From: Aptenodytes patagonicus
Taxonomy: Eukaryota > Chordata > Aves > Sphenisciformes > Spheniscidae
Length of the DNA stretch: 64,000 nt
Direction: 5' to 3'
Assembly: GCF_965638725.1 (NCBI RefSeq)
Contig: NC_134962.1
Location: forward strand, 1,371,501 to 1,435,500
The notes below the pieces were generated by a model that made no database searches, was not told the origin of the DNA, and worked only from the letters and a program-made list of their open reading frames with translations. This document shows, one piece after another, positions 12,228-22,394 of the stretch. Position numbers and translations under genes: made by a program. Numbering within the stretch: the stretch's first letter is position 1; the number at the start of each line of letters is the position of its first letter.

Positions 12228-12352
12228 AGCATCCGTCCCCCAGCACAGCATTCATCCCCAGCACTGCAGCCATCCCCTCGCAGAGCATCCATCCCCCATC
12301 AAAGCGTCTGTCCCTTTGCAAGGCATCCATCCCCTGACAAAGCATCTGTCCC
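12228..12352. repeat. Degenerate GCATCCATCCCC minisatellite
   Basis: Five or six imperfect copies of a 20-27-bp unit containing GCATCCATCCCC sit just beyond the inferred SRXN1 3' end. Confidence 0.7.
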
Positions 12353-12476
12353 GTGTGCCCGCAGCCACCGCTCTCGCAGGTGCCAGGCCTCCATGCCATA
12401 CCGTGCCATGCCACCGCATACCTGCTCCCCAGCCTCCCCCGGTACCAGGCCCCAGAGCCGTAGGGGTTTCATCGCC

Positions 12477-12482
12477 TTTATT
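12477..12482 (-). terminator. SRXN1: SRXN1 poly(A) signal AATAAA
   Basis: The only AATAAA on the minus strand in the 2 kb after the SRXN1 stop. It implies a 3'UTR of about 1.03 kb that contains the 51-bp minisatellite. Confidence 0.65.
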
Positions 12483-12834
12483 CCAGGTGCAGAAGCGGGT
12501 GTCCCCACCACCCCATTCCAGAGACACTCCCACAGAAAAGGGGATCGCGGGATGTGTCCAGGGATGGGGGCAGGCGGTTTCGGGGCAGGCACAGCCTGGG
12601 ATCCTCCTGGGCCAAGCACAGGGTGAGCCCAGAGTTGCTGGAGAGGAGACCTGGGGACTGGCTGTGCTCGGTTCGGCTGTGCTCGGTTCAGCTGTGCCTC
12701 CTCCCGGTTCCGCTGTGTCCCGGTTCGGCTGTGCTCCGGTACGGCTTGTGCTCCGGTTTGCCTGTGTCCCAGTTTGCCCGTGTCCCCTCCTGGTTCGGCT
12801 GTGCCCTGGAAGGGCTGTGACCTGGCCCAGTTCC

Positions 12835-13195
12835 AGCGTGCTCCGCTTCAGCCCATCCCGGTTCAGCCCATCCCGGTTGAGCCATGCCCCGGTTCAGCCC
12901 CTCCCGCCCCGGTTCGGCCCGTCCCGATCGAGCCGTGCCCCGGTTCAGCCCGTCCCGTCCCGGTTCGGCTCGGCCCGGCCCGGTCGAGCCGTGCCCCGGT
13001 TCGGCCCCTCCCGCTCCGGTTCGGCCCGTCCCGATCGAGCCGTGCCCCGGTTCAGCCCGTCCCGTCCCGGTTCGGCCCGTCCCGATCGAGCCGTGCCCCG
13101 GTTCGGCCCCTCCCGTCCCGGTTCGGCCCGGCCCGGTCGAGCCGTGCCCCGGTTCGGCCCGGCCCGGCCCGGTCCGGCCCGGTCCGGCCCGGTCC
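12835..13195. repeat. 51-bp minisatellite in the SRXN1 3'UTR
   Basis: Six or more tandem units contain GATCGAGCCGTGCCCCGGTTC or its GGTCGAGCC variant. Unit anchors at about 13033, 13084 and 13135 are exactly 51 bp apart, with slightly longer spacing (56 bp) at one older joint. The 3' edge decays into shorter CCCGGTCCGG repeats. If the poly(A) signal at 12477 is used, the array is transcribed in the SRXN1 mRNA. Confidence 0.88.
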
Positions 13196-13493
13196 CCCCC
13201 GTCCCGGTCCCCGCGGCCGCTCGGGGCGGCGCAGCGCGGCACAATAGCGCCACCTGCCGGCCCCGCCGCGCCGCCCCGCCCCGGGCTCCTCCCGGCGCCA
13301 GCGAGACCCTGACCCCGACCCGGCCGGAGGGGCGCGGGGAGACCCCAGCCCCGCAGGGACCCCGGGGATCCCCCCAGGGCCGGGGGACCCTGACCGGAGG
13401 GTCACGGGGACCCAGGATCAGGCCCAGCTCAGCCCACGGGGACCCACCGGGACGGGAGGCTGCGGGGGGCCGTGCATCCTCCGGGGCGTCGGG

Positions 13494-13996
13494 CTAGCGC
13501 AGGCAGGGCGTGGAGGAGCCCAGGTAGGTGCGGAGGTCGCTGAGGGTGGACGGGATGATCTTGGCGGGGATGGTCTCCCGGTTGAGCGCCCTGTGGGCGG
13601 CGAAGCGGTGGCAGCCCCCGAAGGAGTAGAAGTAATCCCCGCCCTGGCTGCCCTTGATCCAGAGCACGTCGATGGGGGGCACCCGCTCGGGATCCCTCTG
13701 GGAAGAGAGAGACCCCCGAGAGCAACGCCCGCCCCGGCGCCCCCCGACCCGCCTGTGCCGGGGCCTCGGTGCTGCGAGCTTCCCCGGCAGTGCCCCCCCC
13801 CCCAGGGTGGCACGGGTCGGTGCGGGGGGCGGCTGCCCCAAACACCCCGTGAGCTCACCTGCAGGGTCTCCACCAGGCTCTGCACCTTGCCCGGCTCCAG
13901 CTCCGCGGGGATGGGCCGGATGAGGACGCGCACGGGCACGTTGTGCACGGCCGAGATGTGCCGCGTGTGGATGCTCCGGTCCCCGGCCTCCGCCAT
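13494..13996 (-). CDS. SRXN1: SRXN1, sulfiredoxin-1
   Basis: Exon 1 is 13996-13859 (46 codons) and exon 2 is 13697-13494 (67 codons plus TAG), joined in phase 0 with a GTGAGC donor and a TTCCCAG acceptor, giving 113 residues. Sulfiredoxin reduces cysteine sulfinic acid on 2-Cys peroxiredoxins using ATP, mainly in the cytosol. The family signature is intact: [21 protein letters not shown], then [10 protein letters not shown] with the catalytic cysteine at residue 75, equivalent to human Cys99 by distance from the C-terminus, and a [13 protein letters not shown] tail. The N-terminus is shorter than human (137 residues) because the glycine-rich leader is missing. The start codon lies in a CpG island. 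An antioxidant-response-type site lies upstream at 14824-14833, which fits the known NRF2 control of this gene. Confidence 0.97.
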
Positions 13997-14823
13997 GGTT
14001 GCCGCCGGCAGCCGGCCTCGTCCTTCCTCCTGCCCGCCCGGCCGAGCCCGCCGCTCCGCCCCGAGCAGCGCAGCGCCCAGCCGGGCCCCTCTGCTTCCTC
14101 CCGGGCCGGCCGTCGCCATCGTCACGGCCACCGCCCCGCCGTTTTGCGGAGTCACAGTGAAGGGGCAGGACAGGCAGGGCCGGGCTGCCGGGACCGGTGC
14201 CAGCGCCCGGCTGGCCTGCTGCCCGCTCCTCGCTGCCCCGGCGAGGCTGTGGTGGGGGCTGCCCTCGGCTCCCCGTCCGAGCAGGGCACCCCTTGGCACG
14301 CAGCGGCGGAGCTCCCGCCGAGGCTGCTGGGTATGCTGGGGGTCCCCCGTCCTGCCCCCCGCCCCGGGGCTGTCCGGGTGTCCCTGCTCCCGCCTGGCCG
14401 TGCTGGGGCTCTAAGGATCTGTGTGCGGCGTCTCAGCCGGGAGCTGGGACGTGCCCCCCGCCCGCCCGGCCATGCCAGGACCGGGTCCCCACCCCAGAGC
14501 CCCCTCCCTGCTGCGCTGACGCCCGCAGGGTCACTGGCGAGGAAGAGGTGGCGTGAAACAGCCCCAGAGCTGAGCGGCGAAGCACGGATGCTCTGCGGCC
14601 AGGCAGACACCGCGGTGCTCCAGCCCCGAATCTTTCTAGGTCATTTCTCCAGACCAGCGTCCCAAATGGCGGAGAGGCTCCCAGCAAGAACTGGGTCTCC
14701 CGCCCCACCGGCTGCCAGAACCGGGACAGCCTGGATCCGTAGCGGGGCCGTGGCACTGGCAGACGGCTGCTCCCAGCCCCCTTGCCCTGGCTCCCGTGGG
14801 GCATGGAGGGTCCCCAGCCCCAG

Positions 14824-14833
14824 TGCTGACTCA
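14824..14833 (-). promoter_or_regulatory. SRXN1: Candidate antioxidant response element upstream of SRXN1
   Basis: The minus strand reads TGAGTCAGCA, the core bound by NRF2-small MAF dimers, about 830 bp upstream of the SRXN1 start. An AP-1 core (TGAGTCA on the minus strand) lies 14 bp further out at 14847-14853. The family is known to be induced by NRF2 and AP-1. Use of this site is inferred. Confidence 0.5.
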
Positions 14834-14948
14834 GAAACACGCAGGGTGACTCACTGCCCCGTGAGAGGGCTGGTGATGGTGACGGTCGGGGATGGGCTTG
14901 CGAGGCTCCGGGATGATCTTTCTGTAGGATGAATCCGGTGATGACTTT

Positions 14949-14976
14949 GCAGGTGAATTATTGCACTCTCACCTGC
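14949..14976. promoter_or_regulatory. Inverted pair of CAGGTG E-boxes
   Basis: GCAGGTGA (14949-14956) and TCACCTGC (14969-14976) are exact reverse complements separated by 12 bp. Paired CACCTG sites are the known arrangement for ZEB-type zinc-finger/homeodomain repressors. CAGGTG is also the core read by Snail/Scratch zinc fingers. The spacer is AT-rich. Function is not shown. Confidence 0.35.
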
Positions 14977-15720
14977 GGTGTAGCACCGATGTCACCAGGA
15001 GCGCAAGGCTCAGCGAGGGCTTTGCTGGTGAGCTGGAGGCCGAAAATAATTTGCCTTCCCTCTTTGGCATCCATCTGTGGGGAAGGAAGGCAGCAAGAGG
15101 GGAGGGGGGCAGAAGCGCCTGGCTGCCCCCGGGAGCGGGGGCTCTGCCAGGCTGTTCCCACTGCTTCTGACCTGTGCCTGCACGGGCAGGAGTGGATGCG
15201 AACGTGACGGCAGCTGAAATAAAATCGGCTCACCGAACCCTTTTCGTCCGGCGCGGCCGAGCCCCAGGGGTGAAGCTGGGGGTGCGAGAGCATCGCTGGG
15301 CATCCCCCGGGCTGCCCGCCAGGAATTCACATGGTGCTTTACTTCCAGGTCAATGCTCTGCTGCTGCTCGCAGCCTCCCTGGCACTTTTGCAGGTGGGGT
15401 GGCATTACAAACCCACCGCTCGCCACGGCAGGGGGTTGTCTGGCTGCTGCCCACCGGCTGCCAGGGCTGGCAAGGCAAAGTGGGCAGCGCTGGATGCTCC
15501 GGGTGCATCAGCCGCCCCCATCCCGGCTGGCTGCCGAGGCATCTCCACCCCTTGTTTTGGGGCAGATGTTTTCTCCGTGATGCTCCCGCCCCAGGGCTGC
15601 CCAGGGCACCACGGGACGGGCAGGCTGGCAGCTGGCTTCCCCTGTCCGGTGCTCGCGTGCCACCACCCGCCACCACCTGTACAAATCTCCCGAGACACAC
15701 GGTTAGTGGCAGAAATCCCT

Positions 15721-15726
15721 TTTATA
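15721..15726 (-). terminator. SCRT2: Possible SCRT2 3' end, TATAAA variant poly(A) signal
   Basis: No AATAAA or ATTAAA was found on the minus strand for about 2 kb after the SCRT2 stop. The variant hexamer TATAAA lies at the far edge of an AT-rich block (15700-15880) that differs sharply in composition from its surroundings. This would make the 3'UTR about 2.1 kb. Confidence 0.3.
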
Positions 15727-15859
15727 TCCCTGAATTGCGTTACAAGTAATACTGCGGGCGGCCGGTTCTCAGTAGACTTGTCTTACTGGGGGCTGTCGAG
15801 TACAAAACCTGGCAGAAAAAAATCTATCATGCACGGAAAATTATTGCTGTAGTATCTGC

Positions 15860-15867
15860 TATTTACA
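15860..15867 (-). promoter_or_regulatory. SCRT2: Pumilio-type element in the putative SCRT2 3'UTR
   Basis: In the sense of SCRT2 the sequence is TGTAAATA, a perfect match to the Pumilio consensus UGUANAUA. It lies in the AT-rich block near the presumed 3' end. Binding is inferred from the motif only. Confidence 0.35.
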
Positions 15868-16147
15868 GTATAGACAGGGGCAGAGGCGTGGCGCTCCGTG
15901 CCTGCTTGGCCGAGGGACGCGGTGCTGCCGCGGAAAGGCGCCGGCATCGCGGGGAAAGCCTGAACCACTGCGTCCTCGCTGGTGGGGTGCCTGCATGGCC
16001 GGGGCGATGCTCTTCCCCTGTGTGGGGGTGCAGGTGCGTGGCCACCATGCCACGGCGGCAAGGACCGTGACAGGGATGTCCCCGGGAGGCGTCGAGCCCG
16101 TGAGCCACGGCCGTGCCAGCACGTGGGGAGCACACGGGTGCCAAGGT

Positions 16148-16197
16148 GGCGGGAGGAAGACGGTGCAGGGAGGAAGACGGTGCAGGAAGACAGTGTC
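16148..16197. repeat. 17-bp tandem duplication (GGGAGGAAGACGGTGCA)
   Basis: Two exact adjacent copies and a partial third copy lie within the putative SCRT2 3'UTR. Confidence 0.8.
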
Positions 16198-16679
16198 GGG
16201 GTACGCGAGTGCGGCCCCACGGGGTGCTGGGCTGAACCCCGAAGGTGGCGGGGACCGACACGGGGTGATGGGGCCATGGCAGCTCGTGGCCCGAGGTAGG
16301 AAGCGGAGGCGCGGGTCGGGCCCCGCTCTGTGATGCCGCGCGCGCAGCGCTCGCTCCGGGGCCAGTGCGGGGATGCTCCGCCGGGAGGTTGCATAGAATG
16401 GCTGGGTTGTCCCCGCTGGGCTGGCACGGAGCAGGGAGCAGAGCAGGAGCCTGCGGCAGTGAGGAAGACGAAGGAGAAGGGCTTTGCCTTTAGGGGAGGC
16501 TTGCAGGGCATGGAGCCCAGGCTGCTGAGCCAGCTCGTGCCCTCCTGCCTCCGTGCCCACCTCACGGTCCACTCTCGGGGTCCTGTCCCCATCCGTGTCA
16601 CTGCGGCTGTGTCCTGGGCACGGCGGCTCTGCTGCAGCTCTGCCACCTCCTGCAAGCCGGCACTAGCACGGCCCTGCCA

Positions 16680-16746
16680 GTCTTGGCAAATAAATAGTGA
16701 AAAGCGTAAGTTATAAATAATATAAATAAGAACATTTAAATAGACT
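16680..16746 (-). other. SCRT2: AU-rich island in the putative SCRT2 3'UTR
   Basis: An almost pure A/T block, including several ATTTA pentamers in the SCRT2 sense, interrupts GC-rich sequence. A second such block lies at 17385-17425. AUUUA clusters are known mRNA-decay elements. Membership in the SCRT2 3'UTR is inferred from position. Confidence 0.4.
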
Positions 16747-17695
16747 CACCCAAACTTTACGGCTATACTGACCCCCTCCTCCTGAGCGCAGGCGGAGGGT
16801 GATGGCAAGGGGGCTGGGAGCTGGCCGGGGAGGGGTCTGGGCAGAGGATGGGGGTGTGTGGGGGGCGGCTGGGGTTTCGGTGCTGCCCCAGGGCTAGGTC
16901 TCCAGCCCAGCCACCAGCATGGCCGTTTGCACGGCGAGGGGGGGCTGCACCTGCCCCGGGGGGGGGCTGCTCGCCAGCCCATCACCATGGTGGGGGCCAG
17001 TCTTGCTTGGCTGAGCTGGGAGCCAGGAGCCGACAGGGCACGTGTCCCGTGGGTCTCTGCTGGGAGCCCCTCACTCTTCCCCTGACTCCGGGGCTGCGGG
17101 GCCACAGTGCCAGGGTGAGCACCGTGCCACGGGGCCATGTCCCACAGGACCGTGCCGGGCAGGGGGCCATTGGGGTGCCTCAGGGCCCGGGCGGTGGGAC
17201 CCCAGCCTCCGAGGGCGACTGACAGCCCTGCCCTCCCATCAGCCACACCATCCGTCAGTCCCACCGAGCCGTCAGTCATACTGGCCCATGGTCCCATCTG
17301 AGTTAGGGTCAAGGTGAGGTTTTGCTCCTGGGGGGAGCAGAAAATTGTCTTTTCTCCCCCGGGATCCCCCGGGAGGAGAAGCAGCAGCTCTAAATAAATA
17401 ATAGTAATAAATTAAATAAATAGAGGTGAAAGTCACAAGCTGGGGGAGGAAAGTCTCTCCTGGGTCTGGAAGAGGTCCCCAGGCGAGTCCCCCGCAGAGA
17501 GACCTGCCTGGCTGCGGGGGGGCTCGGGGACCCGCGGGCAAGGAACCGGGTCCTGCTGCAGGCCCGGCCAGATCCGGCCCTTCCCAGGGAGCGCTGGGGC
17601 ACCCTCCTCCCAGGTGGGGAGTGAGTCTGCAGGGATGTGTCCTCCAGCCACGGCGCAGCCACAAACCGGCTGGCTGCAGCTGCAGGAGTGCTGGC

Positions 17696-17762
17696 GCGGG
17701 GACCGGGACCGGGACCGGGACCGGGACCGGGATGGGGATAGGGATGGGGATGGGGATTAGGA
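17696..17762. repeat. (GGGACC)n / (GGGGAT)n hexamer repeat
   Basis: About six GGGACC copies are followed by several GGGGAT-type copies, just downstream of the SCRT2 stop codon. Confidence 0.88.
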
Positions 17763-17790
17763 TGGGGATGTGCCACAGTGGGCTGGGGGG

Positions 17791-20700
17791 CTAGTTCCCT
17801 ATTGCACAGCTGTGTTCGGAGCCCTTGAAGCAGGCGGACTCGTAGTGCTTGTTGAGGTACGACTTGAGGGCAAAGGTCTTCTCGCACTGCTTGCACTTGT
17901 AGTGCTTGAAGGCGGAGTGGGTCTGCATGTGGGCGCGCAGGTTGGAGCGGTCGGCGAAGGCTTTCCCGCAGTGGGAGCAGCCGAAGGGCTTCTCCCCGGT
18001 GTGAGACCGCATGTGGCCCTGCAGCAGCCAGGGCCGGCTGAAGGCTTTGCCGCACACGTCGCACTTGTGCTTGAGGTTGTGGGTGAGGACGTGCATGGCC
18101 AGGGCGGGCATGGAGACGTAAGCCTTGCCACAGGTGGGGCATTTCCTCGCCATCTTGCTGTCCAGGCTGCGGTGGGTCTGCTTGTGCCGGCTGAGGTTGG
18201 AGGAGGTGGCGTAGGTCTTGCCGCACTCAGGGCAGGAGTGGCGGTGGCTGCCGCGGCGCTGGCTCTCGCTGCGCCGGCGTGACCGCCCGTCTGTGATGAA
18301 GAAGGCGTCCATGGAGTAGCTGTCCGTCACCGCCGCCTCCCCATTGAAGTAGCGGGCGGAAAAGCTGGACTGGGGGCTCTCGGGGTCGCTGTACTCCTCG
18401 TGGCTGGGTGCGTAGGCTGGGTCCGGCGGTGGCGGTGGCAGACCCTGCTTCTTGTCGGTGTCATAGCCGGCTGGCGCCAGGCAGTGCTGGAGGTACCCTG
18501 TGGGGACGACACAGCTGGGTGACCGTCCCTCCGGGCCAGCCCCACTGGGGACGGGGGAAAGCCATGAGCCAAAAACACCCATTGGGGGTGCAGAATCGGG
18601 GCTGTCCCCCCTGCACCAGTCCCTGTCCCCACTCAGCTGCCCCTGAGCACTGGAGCTGCCTTGTCTGCAGAGGGGCTGAGTCTGCCCAAGCTCCTGTCTG
18701 CATCTGCTGGCAGGATGGGTCCCACCCCCTGGGGCTGCCCTAGGTGGGAGCCGGGGATGGGGCTGTGGGACGTCCAGCTGTGCCTGCCCGGGTCCTGCAC
18801 CGCTGCCCCGGCTGCAGGCAGCCCCCGGGGGCCATTAGCCGCCAGACAGCTGTCAGTGCCGAGAGCCTCATTGTTCACCGGGGCAGCCGCCAGTAATGAG
18901 CTCTACTCCATCCACCTCCTCGCCTCCAGAAACCCGGGGCAGACAGGGCGAGGGGAAAGAGGCAGCGCAAAGGGCTGGGAATGGCCCCCTGCCTCCCCCC
19001 GTCCCCCGCAGGGGCTATTCCCCGGGCATGGGGCAGCACCTGGAGGCCAGCAGCACTGGGGCCCTGGACTCCCACCAGGGAAAGGGACCCACAGCTCCCC
19101 AGGCACAGAGTGGGGCTCGGGTGCTACTCCAGTAGTGTCACCCCCGTGTGACATTGGTGCAGGTCTGCTCGTGGCCCAGCTCTGGGTAAGGGACTCCTGA
19201 CCCGTGGCGGAGTGGGCACCACGTGGGCATCCCCGTCCCCCCGTGCTGGCACACGAAGGTCACCATGGGAGGAGCAGCGCAGCCCTCTCCCTGCCAGGCT
19301 AGCGGCCAGTGACCCTGTGGGACATGCTGCCGCCCTGGGTCTCCCAAACCAGTCCCAGTGGTCTCCTGCCTCGTGCACGCTGGCCCTTGCCAGCCACTTC
19401 AGAGGACACATCCCTGCTGTTGGTGACAGCGGGGGCTGTTGGGGGCCTGGGGTCGGTGCACGGCCAGGCTCACCCGTGCATGCCAGTGGGGCAGTGTGGA
19501 CACCCCACCCCAGCTGCGGCCGAGCATCCCCTAAATCCAGGCCCCCCCCACCCATGGGACCCCCTGTCCCCCTGTCCTGCTGACCCTACGTGGGGCGAGC
19601 GCCTGCTGCCGTTTGTCCCATGGGAGGCTGGGGGTGTCTGCGGTGGGGAGGGGCCCGCGTGGTGGGGGCAGAGCTTGCCCCCCCCCCGTCCCCCCGCGCT
19701 GTGCTGACAAGCACGGTCGCGCGGGCTGTGCAGAAAGCGCTCTGCTCAGCAATTTCTCACGATGCCTCTGAGCATGCAGCAAGGTTATTTCCAGGAGAGC
19801 AGCGTCGGCAGCTTCTGCCCAGCTGCAGCACATCCCTCCCCCATCGGCTCTTGGCTCCCGATGGAGGGGGGGGAAGCAGAGGACCCCCCGGGCCTCGCAC
19901 CCCTGCCCCCAGCAGGGAAAGCCCACCAAAGGCGGGGGAGCAGCGAGCAGTAGAAATGGGGGGACAAGCAACGCAGTGGTCGGGCAGTCTTGGCTTGTGC
20001 GTGGCTGGATCAGGCCCACCCCCGCACCCAGCTCAGCCTCCCGGTCCCCGAGCAGCCAGGACCCTCCAGCCCACGGCTCGGGACAGACCCCCCCGGCCCC
20101 CTTTTCCAGGGCAGGTCCTCGGGCCGCCCCGTCGGGGGGTCTCTGCCAAACCCGGGTGACTCCCGGAGTCCGCCTCGGTGTCCCCCGGCAGGACGGGGCT
20201 CCGGGGACCCCGGCCACCCCCAGCCTAGCTCTTCGCACCTCTCCCAGCCTTGCGGGGAGGGGGTTGCCCCCCGCCTCTCCCCCGCCTGCTCCCCGTGCCC
20301 CGGGGAGGCGACGGCCCCCACCGCGCCGCCGGGGGGGCTCGGGGCACCGCTGCGAACAATGAAACCCGCAGGCACGGCGAGGCTCCCGCTCCCCCCGCCG
20401 CCCCCCCCCCCCCCCCCCCCGCCTGCCCCCGCAGCACGGCTGCTTCGTGCCTCCCCAAAACTTGTCGTGGGAAGGAGCCGGCGTCGCTGCACCCCGGGCG
20501 TGGGGGGAGCGGGTCGGGCCGGGGCAGCGTGGGCTGCCCACGGGGGCTGCCGCTGTCACGCAGGGGATGTTTCCCCAAGGACCAACTTCGGCAGGGGCCG
20601 GTGGCCCCGGAGCGGGGGACAAGGCGAAGAGGGACGACCCCCCCCAGCCCCCCCGCCGCCCCGCTGCACCCCCCGCACGACGCCCCGCTGCGGGACACAA

Positions 20701-20962
20701 CGCCGGGGACCCCCGCCCCGTCCTGCCCCGCGTCCCCCCCGCCCCCCCCCCCCCGCCCGGGCTCCCCCGGTGCCCCGCCGGGCGCACACACAATAGCGGC
20801 GGGGGGGCCCCCCCCGGAGCCCCCGGCCCCGCACTCACCATCGCCGGCGGCGGGGCCGGGCAGCGCGTAGGGGGGCTCCAGGGGGGCGTAGGGGGGCGCG
20901 GGGGCCCCGGCGGCCGGGAACGCCTCCGCCTTCAGCTTCTTCACCAGGAAGGAGCGGGGCAT
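17791..20962 (-). CDS. SCRT2: SCRT2, Scratch-family zinc-finger repressor
   Basis: Exon 1 is 20962-20839 (41 codons plus one base) and exon 2 is 18497-17791, joined in phase 1 (donor GTGAGT, acceptor CCCACAG), giving 276 residues. The N-terminus MPRSFLVKKLK is a SNAG repression motif. Then come a proline-rich linker and the Scratch block EEYSDPESPQSS...ARYFNGEAAVTDSYSMDAFFITDGRSRRR. Five zinc fingers follow at about residues 128-150, 161-181, 187-207, 214-235 and 242-263, the last being C2HC. The family represses E-box genes in post-mitotic neurons. SCRT2 rather than SCRT1 is chosen from the linker block and from synteny. The protein is shorter than human SCRT2 (307) because the glycine/alanine-rich insert before finger 1 is absent, and the C-terminus (KGSEHSCAIGN) is unlike human. 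Confidence 0.96.
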
Positions 20963-20989
20963 GGCGGGGCCGGGCCGGCGCCCTCAGCA

Positions 20990-21300
20990 CTGGACAGCTC
21001 CGGTACCGGCACCGCTACCGGCCCCGGCACCGGCCCCCGCCCCGCCCCGGCCCCGCGCTGCGCCCGGCGCTCCGGCCCCGGCTGTGCGGGCGGCGAGGCG
21101 CGGGGAGCCGAGTGCGAGGGGCGGGGAGGCAGGCAGGCAGCAGGGCGGCGAGGAGGAGGAGGAGGAGGTGGAGAAGGAGGGGAGGAGGAGGAGGAGGAGG
21201 AGGGGGAGGAAGACAGGCGGCTGGGGGGGGGGGGGAGGGGGCCGCTCCACCCGGCCTCGACCGGAGCCCCCCCGGAGCCCCCCGAGCCGCCGGCAGCGCC
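20990..21300 (-). promoter_or_regulatory. SCRT2: SCRT2 CpG-rich upstream region with GGA tract
   Basis: The region just upstream of the SCRT2 start codon is CpG-dense with no TATA box. It contains a GGA/GAGG purine tract at about 21145-21235 (pyrimidine-rich in the gene's sense), of the kind that can form triplex or quadruplex DNA. The promoter assignment rests on position and CpG density. Confidence 0.45.
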
Positions 21301-21479
21301 GGGCGCCCCGGGCATCACGGCAGTGTGGGGTCCCCGGTCCCTCCCCCCGGTTCCCCCCCTCCCGGCCACGGACAATGGGGACACGCGGGGACGGGGGGGG
21401 GGGGACGGGGGGTGGGACACACCACTGCCTCCCACCGCCTTTGTCTCCCTGCCGCCAGCCCCCAGGGCCTGCGAAGGAC

Positions 21480-21850
21480 GGGGCTGCAGGGCGGGGGTCC
21501 CCATCCCTGTCCCTGTTTCTTGTCCCTTTCTCCTGTCCCTATCCTTGCTCCCTGTTCCTATCTCTGTTCTCTGTCCCCATTCCTGTCCCTCTTCCCTGTC
21601 CTCATCTCTGTCCCCTGTCCCTTCCCACTGACCACTTTCCCTTTCCCTTATCCCTTCCCCTGTCCCTTGTTCTCTGTACCCGTCCCTGTCCCCTCTTCCC
21701 TGCCCTCATCCCTGTCCCACCTCTGTCCTGTCCCCATCCCTGACCACTGTCCCTTCCCCCCCTCCCCATTCCTCTTCCCTGTCCCTTTTCCCACCTTCTC
21801 TCCCTTTCCCATGTCCCGGTCCCCATCCCTGTCCCTGGTGAAGCGCCGTG
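21480..21850. repeat. Polypyrimidine minisatellite (CTGTCCC type)
   Basis: About 370 bp of irregular tandem CTGTCCC, CTTCCCT and CCATCCC units, almost purely pyrimidine on the plus strand, lie upstream of the SCRT2 promoter. Confidence 0.85.
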
Positions 21851-22394
21851 ACCTTCGCAGCCCACAACAATAGCAGGGCTCGTGGCAGTGCATTGTTCCC
21901 TCCCAGAGCCCCCACCCCCCCCGCCTCCCCTCGCCGGCGCTCCGCTGCCGCCCTCCCCGGAGCAGGATGAGGCCCCAGTCCCGCAGGCAGGTGGTGGCTC
22001 TCCCTGGGCCTGTGCCGGCCCGGGGGCTGGCGGGTGACACCGGGACCTGGCTGGCAGCAGGCCCTGCCCTCCCTGAGCCCGAGCCCTGTGCTACATCGAG
22101 AGCGTTGCAGCACTTAACTAAGGACGGTCCCTCATCTGTCACTGCAGGCAGAGCGCTGGCATGGCTGGCACAGGGCAGCCCTGGGCACCCCCGGCCTCGG
22201 GAGGCACCAGCCCCTTTGGCCGGGCATGTGGCATTTGGCCTGGGGGCCAAAAGCAGCACCCCCGCAGGCAGCACCCTGGGCCTGCCTGCTCACAGCCGTG
22301 TCTGCTCCTTCAGCCGTGCTCAGAGCCGGGGCTGGGGCCACCCCTGCATCGCACCGCATCGGGCCAGTGTGCCCCTGCTCACTGCTTTGTGTGG

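Larger units (their letters stand above)
6335..12455. other. TCF15-SRXN1 spacer, no gene seen
   Basis: The spacer between the TCF15 promoter and the SRXN1 poly(A) site shows no recognisable exon. It holds an 18-bp palindrome (6417-6434), a TG/CA-rich tract, a CCCAT satellite, a perfect hairpin (11641-11690) and a degenerate CATCC repeat (12228-12352). Overlapping long open frames on both strands at 7476-9302 follow from base composition and repeats. Confidence 0.55.
14100..15700. other. SRXN1 upstream region to SCRT2 3' end, no gene seen
   Basis: Between the SRXN1 start and the inferred 3' end of SCRT2 there is no recognisable exon. The part next to SRXN1 is CpG-rich. It contains TRE/ARE-like sites at 14824-14853 and an inverted pair of CAGGTG boxes at 14949-14976. 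Confidence 0.5.

Noticed and set aside
12163-13497. Proline/arginine/serine-rich open frame over 400 codons long
   Set aside because: Most of it is the 51-bp minisatellite, whose period is divisible by three and so keeps the frame open. It is antisense to the SRXN1 3'UTR.
16390-16430. Short resemblance to the 3' part of a CR1 LINE (CATAGAATGGCTGGGTTG)
   Set aside because: The match is under 20 bp, lacks the usual terminal 8-bp repeat of CR1 and is followed by unrelated sequence, so chance is likely.
20395-20425. Twenty-base C run and similar runs (39019, 42427, 59745, 61800) as biological signals
   Set aside because: They are G/C homopolymers common in avian assemblies and prone to length errors; no structure depends on them.
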